A stretch of DNA of 64,000 bases. Source: Antedon mediterranea. Taxonomy: Eukaryota; Echinodermata; Crinoidea; Comatulida; Antedonidae. This document shows, in pieces, positions 49,501 through 58,565 of the stretch (its first letter is position 1; each line of letters starts with the position of its first letter). The notes below the pieces were generated by a model. It was not told where the DNA came from and did not search any database. It saw only the letters and a list, made by a program, of their open reading frames with translations. Location: NCBI RefSeq assembly GCF_964355755.1, contig NC_092673.1, positions 6,515,001-6,579,000 on the forward strand. The letters run 5' to 3'. The position numbers and the translations under genes were made by a program.

Positions 49501-51276
49501 ATATCCTTGTAGTAACATTTCGGCAGCTATTACTGCTAAGTCGGGATCATCTACTTCTTGAAGTTTCAAATCGGATACCATTTCGTAATTCTGGCCGATT
49601 TCTCTAAAGAAATGTTCTAATCCCAATGACTCACGTGACAGCTTTTGCTCTAGGTCATCAAGTTGGTCTTTCATTGATTTTAATGATTCTTTTGTCCTTT
49701 CTGGTTCATTTTTCGGTGCATCACATAACCTATTCCACTTGTCAATGTACTGTCTTCGTATTGGCTGTAGTTTGTCAATGCTATATCGATCGGTCATTAC
49801 CTTAATAAGCGCATAGAAATATTTTCTTTTTATAAGCGAATTCTTAAACGACGCTCTAAACAACTTATAAGCACACTTATTTCGTTGGTGTTTATTTATG
49901 TGTAGCTGTTTTTGTCGTAGATCTATTATCTCTGTCTTTATTTTATCAACGTAATCTTCAATTTGCATGTTTCCTTTTCTTAGTAGCCGATGCTGTTCTT
50001 TAATATTCTCTCCGATGCTTACTGCAATCAATTGCAAAGGTAGCTCATGTCCTTTCCCATTTAGATGTACATGTTTCATCAACATATTTACGTTCTGTCT
50101 TGCTTCAAAACACTCTGGCAAATCTTCATCAACATGGAAATTCATCTTGCGTGCTACTTCGCTGCACAACTCGATACTTCTATTTGGTACGACATTCCGA
50201 TTAACTCCTTCAAAGCCTAAGTGAATGAACCTCAATATGTCTTCGCTTATTTTGAACTGGTTCTTTTTTGACGCATTAACATATGCTATTTGTTTTGTAC
50301 CCCGTGTATTAAATGACTTCTCAATTTTAAGAATCAATTCTTTGAATGTTTCTCCAGGATTTCCATCCAAGACGAAAATCACGTGACCTTTTTGTCTGTA
50401 CAATATTTCTAGTAATTCTGCATCATGTTCCTTAAAATCACCAGATGACACAAATGCAATGGTGACTAGTGATATTTTAGACAAAAATTGTGTCTGAGAT
50501 CGGGAATCTGATGAATTTCCTCGCAGATTTATAAAAGTGTGTGCTTCTGAAAAAGCATGAGTACTTTTCTGGTTTGGTAGGTACCATGTCATTTCTAATA
50601 ATCCATCTGATATTTTTCTTTGCAAATGACCTCCCTTACATTCCGAATGGAAGAAAATGTCATGTCTCTGCTCATTAATGACACAATTGATAATTTTAGA
50701 TTTGGATATTTGAGGTCTACCTATGCGAAGAGCAGACACAATAGGACACCCGTGAGCGGACATGAACTTTTCACAAGAAAACCCTGAACTTATTTTCCAC
50801 TTCTTTCTAATTGTGCTTATCCCCCATACAATCATCTCCCATTGTATGTCAGTTACGTCCTTAAATGGTACCAGTAACGGAATAGCCAACTGACAAGTGG
50901 ACAATTTTTCAATTAAGGTTTGCCTTAAGAAATCGTCACAGCACAAGAAAGTAGCCACTAGTGCATCTAGTGGACTTACTTCGTCACAATGATCTACGTC
51001 TTCTGAATAGTCTTGTAGAAAAGAAGACATTGAAAATGCAGCAGCACTAGAAAGTGATTGATTTTGATCTAAATTATAGCATCTTCCCTCATATTTGCAC
51101 ATTAGCAGATTTTGTAAAATATACCAGGGTATTTTGCCAGGATCGCTGAGTTCATCTGGTGTAATCACACTTTTAGAAACTACAAGTGCTTCTTCCCGAG
51201 TTAGTTTTTTAGGATAGTAGTCCTGTAGTTGCAGATGTTCAACAACTTGCTGGTGTTTGTCAAATGCATTCGCCAT
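46576..51276 (-). CDS. GVIN1: interferon-induced very large GTPase-like protein (GVIN/URGCP family), single exon
   Basis: A 1566-codon uninterrupted frame on one exon, as is usual for this family. Start chosen at the ATG at 51276; the frame extends three codons further to a TTG but is closed by TAA before that. The P-loop GIQSSGKSTM lies at about residues 631-640, followed by AGRCTKGIF (switch I region), DTEGLRSPEF at about 685 (G3), and FVHQNVTD at about 755 in the place of G4. The C-terminus has a cysteine/histidine cluster CPFCKGLCDLH at about 1429 with further His residues (probably metal binding), then a conserved ending rich in W (FWKWFMATYNSELAEYY). Vertebrate members range from about 930 (URGCP) to 2400 residues. 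No CARD, TIR or membrane segment was seen. They are cytosolic or nuclear GTPases; in vertebrates many are interferon-induced, but molecular roles are poorly known. Tandem with the gene at 61699. Confidence 0.93.
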   Translation of the reverse strand: MANAFDKHQQVVEHLQLQDYYPKKLTREEALVVSKSVITPDELSDPGKIPWYILQNLLMCKYEGRCYNLDQNQSLSSAAAFSMSSFLQDYSEDVDHCDEVSPLDALVATFLCCDDFLRQTLIEKLSTCQLAIPLLVPFKDVTDIQWEMIVWGISTIRKKWKISSGFSCEKFMSAHGCPIVSALRIGRPQISKSKIINCVINEQRHDIFFHSECKGGHLQRKISDGLLEMTWYLPNQKSTHAFSEAHTFINLRGNSSDSRSQTQFLSKISLVTIAFVSSGDFKEHDAELLEILYRQKGHVIFVLDGNPGETFKELILKIEKSFNTRGTKQIAYVNASKKNQFKISEDILRFIHLGFEGVNRNVVPNRSIELCSEVARKMNFHVDEDLPECFEARQNVNMLMKHVHLNGKGHELPLQLIAVSIGENIKEQHRLLRKGNMQIEDYVDKIKTEIIDLRQKQLHINKHQRNKCAYKLFRASFKNSLIKRKYFYALIKVMTDRYSIDKLQPIRRQYIDKWNRLCDAPKNEPERTKESLKSMKDQLDDLEQKLSRESLGLEHFFREIGQNYEMVSDLKLQEVDDPDLAVIAAEMLLQGYPIELMDGDASHVPLTWIGAVFKSLQYQVGNKHLFVLSVLGIQSSGKSTMLNTMFGLQFAVSAGRCTKGIFAQMMPLDSGLKEETKCDYILVVDTEGLRSPEFVNIQHSYSRDNEIATFVVGLGDLTLINIMGENPTDMQDTLQIAVHAFIKMENVNVNPSCIFVHQNVTDVAASDLNTTQKRSMREMLDKITKIAAAEEHCSEKYRSFSDVIRFEENKDIVYVPNMWQGDPPMAPPNPGYSEIILQTKKRVIESMRNSKPRSIDGFAIMLTDLWNAILCQNVVFSFKNSFEIQAFNALNTEYVKHSRTFRRNAMIYSYQLRNECKQLTAVEIANNGKDIFDRYLTKLQQDIGTFKSSMNSYFDKETIACQWKAQMELQLDDLCKEIKKELNEGFTSVKNKIIGRAEIDARINMHEEEVFQKAKQLAEDHRIKLLSDENLECEFTENWNKWISTIPGGEDYINVEESFERIVVESSLISDRDEVARVLLSDLSQIDVQEQDVLFDERLLKLRLDNRSYLAEANSSLHGIREKYMKEIRVHKSEGSNYTKQLGIYLFSSILSEIGEVKLNDKIHFTLKGKIRLAICNFKWLVSVLREMQEQYRGEHDLKIYMTLQKDRLWHMFRDECREIQISVKMASVISREIKSAVVVSLPNKCAIGVIDHLRNSPSKLFTNKMSVHAYLLIAMAEKHNFKSFVHYLSDPIRSIEYFIHRNIETFCFRTNIAGKTLLQEIYSQNVRKIFMEVKQTISALCQKGTSTMKTWWPSLIERIYADLSVKRNIGVNEDGILDLEDLKENLLLELKLIEDSIITVYDDISIFEKIKYDCFVFFTSDLLACRELCPFCKGLCDLHTNNTHGSHRTELHRPKGVAGYVYAKSKKLSTMVCTTSMRQDNGFRNEDTFGKLYKYSDYRSVNDYYKSWKIEPLEGKAELFWKWFMATYNSELAEYYNANKTDIPRGWKRITWEEAKREIMKTYHL

Positions 51277-51424
51277 CACAATCAATTAGTTTAGATTGTT
51301 AGACAGTATTTATGCTCATCAATCTAATAATCAAATCAAAAATTGAATAATCGATAGTGCTTTTGTGCATTATAAGTTGAGGTAATGTTTTAGAGTAAAC
51401 AATTGTAAAATCTAAATATAAACT

Positions 51425-51503
51425 TACTGAAATGTTGTAAAGAAAGCAACTTCTTCTTCAGTAAAAATATATTGAAACATCATTATCATCACTGGATTTC
51501 ATC
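51425..51503 (-). promoter_or_regulatory. possible 5' non-coding exon of the GTPase gene
   Basis: On the minus strand a segment is preceded by TTGTTATTTCAG and followed by GTAAGTTTAT, good acceptor and donor sequences. An acceptor (TTTGATTATTAG) lies near 51325, upstream of the ATG at 51276. The exon contains a 14-codon upstream frame. Such leaders are common for single-coding-exon GTPases; transcripts would decide. Confidence 0.3.
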
Positions 51504-52260
51504 TGAAATAACAAGAATAAGACTAAATTATTATAATATTATATAGAAATTGTATTTAATAGATCCGATACAGACTGCCCCGTCTGCATTTTTTTGACAA
51601 GTTGTAAAGGCAGAATCATGAGGGATGAATTAATAAATTACAAGAGGCACTATATGTCGGTATGCACGTACAACTACAAATGGTTTTCAGCAAGTTTGTT
51701 GACTGAATGAATAGTTTTTGTGGGTACGTAAGCTATTTTGTGATGCTTACATAGAAAATTAGTATTACCATGCATTATTCATTGTTTCTACATTAAAAAT
51801 ATGTCTTGGCTCTAAATAAAAAGAAAACAAACAATTGTGGTTCTTTTCTAGTTATATAGTTCTGCTATGTGATTAAAAACTTCCCCAACATTACAATACG
51901 ATGGAAGAAAAAAAACATCCATATTCTTGATTTAATATTGTGTGTTTGCATTGCGAATAAGCACTAGTAAAGTTAGGTTTGCGGCACACTATGTTTTTCA
52001 ACAACAAAAATAATAACGTACGGCTATAATTACTTTTTCTGGAGTGATGCTACGCAAGTAAAGTGGAGTTTAATGTATGGTATTACAGTCTAAACCCGAT
52101 TTCCCCTTCAGCATACAGGATTTGGAGGATGAAAACATGCAGGGTAATAACAAAAGCCAATCTAGGATCTTTATATCCAGGTATACATTATCAAAACAAA
52201 CCTTAAATAACACGACAAACAAAAGCAGTCAAGGTCTGAAACCGTAGTCTGTCAACATTA
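51504..52260. other. intergenic DNA upstream of the GTPase
   Basis: AT-rich, no recognised gene or repeat. The promoter of the minus-strand GTPase should lie here. No response element is convincing by eye. Confidence 0.4.
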
Positions 52261-52477
52261 CTTTTAAAAAATTATTAAAAACACATTTATTCATTAAGGC
52301 ATATGGAAATCATGAGGTTTCTTAAAGTTCTAGAATTTTATAGTATACTTTTTCCTGACCAGCATTATCTTTGGGGTGCATCTGTCTTGGTTGTTGTCTC
52401 TGAGCACCCGGTCGTCTGTGGCAAGGCAAATGTGTATCCTGCTCCTTTATTTGGTCACCTAGGTAGGGGTCCGGGAC

Positions 52478-52813
52478 GCGATATTTCTTTTCGTACCTAA
52501 GTTGAGGACCCCTCGTGAAACGTCACAAAATAAACATGAATATTCATTAGTCATATCCATAAGGTGTGACGTAAGAATCGAGCTAACTGCAATTCGGTAA
52601 TGTAAACGATTTCTGTCGAGCCGTCTGTGTAGTCGAGTGGATAAGACTATGGACTTTACATGTCGATGTATGGGGTTAGACTCCCATGAGCTACTTTTTT
52701 TACTTTATAGTGAGAGAGAGATTATTTGGAGGGTTAGGTTTAGTTATATTTAGGAAGTAGTTTGGCTATCTTTCACATGGGGTCCCCAACTTATGTACGA
52801 AAAAAAAATCGCG
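52478..52813. mobile_element. 336-bp non-autonomous hAT-like element, same family as 44445-45277
   Basis: It starts GCGATATTTCTTTTCGTACC and ends GTACG, an A run, then ATCGCG. AAGTTGAGGACCCC near the left end mirrors GGGGTCCCCAACTT near the right end. It is flanked by the 8-bp direct repeat TCCGGGAC (52470-52477 and 52814-52821). The GAAACGTCACAAAATAAACA sub-terminal text is shared with the larger copy. It contains a tRNA-like segment at about 52620-52690. Confidence 0.85.
52618..52692 (+). ncRNA. tRNA-like segment inside the 336-bp transposon
   Basis: GCCGTCTGTGTAGTCGAGTG has a box A-like sequence with a D-stem pair (GTC...GAC). A loop TTTACAT sits between GGAC-like and GTC stem sides, followed by TGGGGTTAGACTCCCA, a T-arm/box B-like hairpin. 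The acceptor stem is poor. It is likely a decayed tRNA or SINE head captured by the element and not a functional tRNA. Confidence 0.4.
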
Positions 52814-53039
52814 TCCGGGACCGCGACAGAACGAGAACGGATGGGGATCCTCTAAAGAAATTGCATTTTATTTGTCAGGCATTTGTATGATTTGTTTTTT
52901 TTTTTTTTATAAAAATCCTGTTATTATTATTATTATTATTACTTATAACAACACATTTAAAACATTGACACAGAAGACGATATATTAAATCGCTCAGATT
53001 TACGAAAAGATATCAAAGTAAAGGGTGGGATTGCATGCA

Positions 53040-54600
53040 TGCAGAGGTACACGTGACGAAATACATCAGAAACAGTTTCAGAAAACTTTCTTACCGAAAG
53101 ATTTCATAGAACAACATGGCATAGAAACTTATCACAAAATGAGTCCAAATTTTTGATTTGGACTCATTTAAAGAAACCCAATTTGTGTTTGTATGTAACA
53201 TTAGGGGTGAGGGATGGGAAAGCGGATAGGTACAAAGAAGAACAATTTTTAAATATATTCTTTATCCCACTCAGTAACGAAATATTTTGTTCATGTTTCA
53301 TAGGCCTATAAATAATACACCTCTAAATACAGTAAAACATTTGCGATTTAATACTTTGTTAAAACTGTCACTGTCATAATCGATTGAAATATTAAAGTAC
53401 ATGTCACGATACACCACTACTGTTTTTGTCAAATACTCTAGCTGTTCAACCAGTTTTCAGCTATTAAAAACAATTATCGTAGGAGGAGATAGGAAAATGC
53501 GAAGCCTCCTCGCATTTTTGTGGCGGGTATTTTTCAAGATTTACATCCATTAGACAGTGTATACCACGATCGGAACATAAATTCGTTTTAATCGTCAATA
53601 ACTAATTATCTAACTTAATTTAATTAGTAAACAGGGTTACATCAGGTGGTTAAAATCAGTACCGAAAGTACGAACCAACTTTATATACCTTCGAGTAAAA
53701 ATTCTAGAAGTAAGGCGCGATTTACCGAATTTTGTACTTACGTAAATTTATATATAGAAGCCCCAGTTACACTTTAATTAAATACCATCGACTCATACAC
53801 CTCGTAGGCCTATATTATATAAGACTTGTCCAATATACCCATAGGCTAATTTTCGATTGAAACATACGTAAATAACAGTTCCTACAAATTATATAACTAC
53901 ACAATACATAAAATCCTACAGACCTTTAATTTCTGCTAAAAAACGTCATCTAGAACATCCTGTTCTACATGCGACGAATACCAATTATGTTACATACAGT
54001 ACAGACTCAACTTCTTAAAAAAGAAGTTAAACCAGTGGTTAATTTGCCGTAGATTGTACAAACAAAGATTACAATACGTGTATGGTACCTGATTATCAAC
54101 ATATCGTGTTGTATACGAATAAAATATAAAGTATTATAACAGAATTGTAACGTAAATTTAGCTTCCGCATTCAGTCCATTATTACGAAGCAGTTTCAAAT
54201 CAAATATTTCCTTTTCAGTATCAGTGTTTAAACCTTGTTGAATGAACTTCGAATAAATAGTTGACGCTTGATATTGGAATTTCCAATCGTTCACAAATAA
54301 TATTGACGTTGACGTATTGCTTTGTTGTCGTATGTGAAGGTATGCATGTTATTGTGTCACTGAAATCAGTTCCGCGTGAAATTATTATAATCTTAATTGT
54401 TGACGCACATTGACATATCGGGTAGATTTTAAAAAGGGCACATGCAGTGTGCTTTTTTGTTGTAACAAGGGTAGGCCTGTATACATGTACGACCAAAACG
54501 AAAACATATCGTTAAAAAAAAACCACTAAAATAATACATATAGAATTAATTCATCTATTGACAATTATAATATTTTTTTTTTCTTTTGTGGTTAACAACC
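53040..54600. other. intergenic DNA with one dispersed repeat
   Basis: 53595-53770 is an inverted copy of the repeat at 17398-17548 (CAGGGTTACATCAGGTGGTT, GTACGAACCAACTTTATA). Other sequence is unassigned. The 91- and 95-codon minus-strand frames at 54007-54496 show no recognisable motif. Confidence 0.55.
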
Positions 54601-55329
54601 TTTATTCATTCAATGTTTTATAAACAACAATTACAGAATCTCTAAGCATTTTCTACATTTTTTCGTTATTTTCTAATAGGCCTTACGGCGAAGCTGAAAT
54701 GATGCCTGGAAAAGCAATCCCGTTCCTCATCAAGCATAATACTTTTTTACCACATATACTGTTCTAAATAAATACTAATAGTACAAAAAGTAAAAGTTCC
54801 ACAAAAAAATACCTGGCGTTTGGTAGAAAATTACCGTTAAAGTTGGTAAATATGCCAACGATTTCTTACGAAATAGCGAGGCTGAAACAACTGGTGCCGC
54901 ACTATAACTAGACTGTACTATTATTATCACGGTTTATAAGAAATATATTGGCAAGTTATTTATTATCAAAATAGATTTATTCTTTATTTTTTTTAATAAA
55001 TTTGGTGAATACAAATTTATATTAACTCTAAAATTGAAATTTAGAGTTAATAATTATCCCCCGACATTAAAACATTTATAATTACAAATGGCTTCAACTG
55101 TTCGTATAATGGTTTCTCCCGACAGGTAGGCTATTAATAGCAGTAGAAATACAGCAGCAATATTATGCGAAGTTTATACCGTAGGATGTACATAGTGACT
55201 GATATGATTTAACTGTGAAACATATAGAACACATATTCCTAGTAATAAACACCAATGCAATAGTAAATTTAAATTATCAAATAAAATACAAACATCAAAT
55301 ATTTGTTTTGTTTCAATGTAATTGTATTT

Positions 55330-55530
55330 ATTCTCATGGTTAATATTTTTCTTTATATTCTCATGGTTACACAATTTCTTTTAATGGTTTACACAATTTC
55401 TTTTAATGGTTTACACAATTTCTTTATATTCTCATGGTTACAGTTTTTATTATTATATTCTCATGGTTATATTATTTATTTATATTCTCATGGTTTCCAT
55501 TTTGTTTTCATTTTTTTTAAATCTTTTTTT
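55330..55530. repeat. degenerate tandem repeat of TTCTCATGGTTAC type
   Basis: Units of about 15-30 bp built on TATTCTCATGGTTA and TTTACACAATTTCTTTTAAT. It begins where the minus-strand gene loses its family-typical C-terminus. The related word AACCATGGTTATG lies inside the last codons of that gene. Confidence 0.7.
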
Positions 55531-55533
55531 TAT

Positions 55534-58290
55534 TCACATGCTCACAGTTTCTGTTTGCATAACCATGGTTAGTGTTTGTGACTTTGGAGTCTGCCTTCTT
55601 CCTTTCCAAGCAAGGTACAGGATGTCCTGGCATATCGATAAAATTTTTGTTCGAGTTTCTTCAGCAACATCTGAAAATGAGGTTTGTATAGTATCTTCTG
55701 CAGCACCAACACACTTTGCGATTAGATTAAACAACTCATATGGCACAATTTCAGATATGTCAACATCATTAATGTCCGCTGCTCTTGGAGGCCATTCACT
55801 CTGCATACCTTTGTTGGATTTGATGGCATTATTTACTATCGTACCTGCAAGTACATTTTATAGCATTGGGTGAATGAAACATAGTAATAATAAATTTATA
55901 TAAAGCATATACTGTATTGTGTACAGCATTTATGATCGACACCACTTACTATCATAACAGTTTTGTTTTTTGAGTGCATACAGCTTTCACCTCTTTGATC
56001 CACAGCATTTCCTTAATTATGCAATAACATTTATTGTTGTTATTTAAAAATAAACCAATATATACAAGTTATTGTATTTTAACCGTACCTGCAAAATATA
56101 GGGTCCTTAGTTTGTCTCTATTGTCACCATCAGTGGAGATTTCGTGTGTTGTAGAAGTAGTTGGAATCTATGTCATACTTTGATGATTCATCTGTCTCCG
56201 TTGTACTTTTTCCTGATGACAAAAATGGATCAGCCACAAATCCTGGGGATACATTGCTAAAGTACACCAGAACTGATTCATTTCTAATTAAGAAAAAATA
56301 AATAAAATATTTAGTTTGACCAATCCACAAAAAGATTATTTTTTTAAATTATCCCTGGTGAAATAATCATTTAATATAAACACACTAAGCAACTAACCTT
56401 CTTGTGGGTGAATGAAAAATTAGGTTAGGATAATCCATCCTGAGCTTCTTCTTCAACACGTCTGATCTATAAATAACACATTAATTGATTATAATTAATT
56501 GTAACACAGATACAATGAAGAAATTATTACAGTAACTGGATCTCAAAAATATTACAATTATTTCATCGTTTTTAAGAAGGGATCGACAGCCTACCTTATA
56601 GTTGACAAGTAAATTTTTTCTGTTTTTTCAATTGATTTCATGAAAAGCTTTTGGAGTTTTGCGAGTCTTAGTATCTCCTGTCCATACTGTAACCGTTTAT
56701 CAATTACATCTCTGCAAAATACCTTATAGCTTTGCTTATATGTTAAAAAAACACTTTCCAATTCCCTGTAAATAATAATAAATATTATTAAAATATATTT
56801 TAATATTTTATAGATTTTGGTGTTTAAAAATTCAACATTTAGACTGAAGCAAATAAAAAAAAAATTAAAAATGTAAATTAAAAAAACCAACAGAGTTTTA
56901 GAAAGTTACTTTTACTCACTTTCTAGAATCATTTCGTTTACGTGAATTAACAACTATTTTGGTGTAGTTTTTGTAACATTGGTCATGATATCGCACTTCA
57001 ATACAAGCACAGCTTTTGCCTCGAATGTCTTTTAAAATACTTTCGTCCTCTCTCATTTCTGCAGCTTTTCGCAACATTCCTGTCATAAATCAAATCAACA
57101 AAAGCAATAGTGTGTAATTCCTAAATGATTGAAATGATATTTTGTTATGCATAAAGTCTACAACATGGAGATATAAAAAGTATAGCTCCATGATTACACT
57201 ATATAGCAAAGGTTCACATGGAAGAAATGTCCTGGAACACCTCATTATGCTGTACAGTAGGAAGGTTTTCTAATTGGATTACATCAGTTGAGCCTGCAAA
57301 ACTCATAGGATGGGGATTAGAAAGCAGATTGATTAATTAACCATGTTTACAAATTTCAAGGATAGGAGAAACAACAATAACAAGTGAATTTTTTTTCTTC
57401 AAATAATTACCTGCATCATCTGTTAAAGCCTTTCTTAATTTATCATGACCTCTTTTGCCTTGGATCGTCACTAATTTGTCTTGCAATTTACAAATGATAC
57501 ATTTCTTTGGCAAAATAGTGGCTTTTTGAACCATTGCTGTGGCTGAACTACTTCTCAAAAAATGCTTGGCCCTCTTAACTGGTGGCTCATCTGGGCTCTC
57601 ACTGTCTCCTGCTTGGGATCTCTTTTTGGCAACTCTTGTTTCAGCCTAAACATCAATTTCAACGTATAATTAATTTATACAGCATTTTATTTGGTCTTAT
57701 ATAGAGCCTATATTGGTATTTAACTAAAATTAATTGTGTAGCCTACTGAATAATATATACTGTATAATATAATATGGCCTAGGCCTAGGGCCTAGGCCTA
57801 CGTAGTATTACTGGTACTACAGTAGTAGAAAGCCCAATCAACAACCAGCACAGAAACTAAGGGCACAATATAGATCTACTATAAGTAAGTGCAGTAGCAC
57901 CCTATATACTGTATCATTTAACTATATTATTAACTCTTAGAGTATTCTGATAATAATCGAAACCAAATATTACCTTTTTTAGTCGAGATGTATCAGTATA
58001 TCGCCTGTAACAGGTAGCATGAAAACCTAAGCCTGGATGCTCGCGTACGACATCGTCAAACGATTAATACCTTCATCAGACATACCAGGTCCAAGCTCCG
58101 TCAAATGTATGGCGATTTCCTTGCCGTCTCCATCTAATTTTATCCAACTCTTTGAACAGAGCAACACTTTATTCCATCGAATCTCAGTAATTGGACTGAT
58201 AATTTCATTTGAATGCTTGTAAATTTGGAAAAAACATTTCAACTTTACTTTGTCTGAGCGAGAAGATCCTTCCTCGTCATCGGACGCCAT
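55534..58290 (-). pseudogene. seven-exon gene of an uncharacterised family with HxxCY motifs, frame broken twice
   Basis: Exons on the minus strand: 58290-57974 (ATG), 57645-57411, 57079-56920, 56765-56595, 56466-56398, 56283-56089, 55844-55534. All introns are GT-AG. The product has two similar motifs, FHATCYRRYTD (exon 1) and YHDQCYKNYT (exon 3), with CIICK in exon 2: a repeated Cys/His arrangement that may bind zinc. The last exon ends ILSICQDILYLAWKGRRQTPK. From memory this resembles a multi-copy family of uncharacterised proteins in fish and invertebrates that continues well past this point, so the C-terminus seems truncated. Break 1: near 58058 the frame must shift by one base (a T run looks one base short), because the ATG frame stops at 58027. 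Break 2: within exon 6 the frame leading in stops at about 56146, while a second frame leads to the last exon; a cryptic 84-bp intron could rescue it. It may be a pseudogene, or the reference may carry indels. Confidence 0.65.
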
Positions 58291-58565
58291 TTCGTGTTTA
58301 CATCGTGCTGATTTTGACGTCTGCTGCCTAAACGTCGCGTATGATTGGTTTAACTGATGTCATGTGATACAAAATGGCAACTGCGAAAATATATTCTTTT
58401 ATACTTTTAAAATCAAGATTTCTTTAAAATGTCAGGAAAATTTTCGTGGAACTTTTTAATACGTGATTAATTTATTTTTATGTATATGAATCAAGAGAGT
58501 TCACTTATTATGCTTAATGAGGAACAAGAAAAAATGTTTTCATCTTCACCGTAAGGCCTATAATT

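Larger units (their letters stand above)
52260..52945 (+). pseudogene. LINE 3' end relic carrying a transposon insertion
   Basis: A short frame reading KKLLKTHLFIKAYG at about 52266-52308 resembles the end of LINE reverse transcriptases. After about 150 bp and the inserted element comes GACGGATGGGGATCC-like tail text (as GAACGGATGGGGATCC), then ATTTGTATGATTTG, a T run, TATAAAAATCCTG and an ATT microsatellite. The tail matches 2500-2625. Confidence 0.55.
54677..58560. mobile_element. inverted-repeat-bounded segment (3.9 kb) containing a spliced gene
   Basis: The left end TAGGCCTTACGGCGAAG followed by TTCCTCATCAAGCATAATA is mirrored by TTATTATGCTTAATGAGGAA and CTTCACCGTAAGGCCTA at the right end. 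Weaker similarity continues inward to about 54850 and 58440 (AAAGTTCCAC words). TAA sits outside both ends (54674-54676 and 58561-58563), compatible with a 3-bp target duplication. The enclosed minus-strand gene spans 55534-58290. Alternative explanation: two independent copies of a dispersed repeat happen to face each other. Confidence 0.5.

Noticed and set aside
51277-51285. Start of the GTPase three codons upstream
   Set aside because: That codon is TTG; the first ATG is at 51276.
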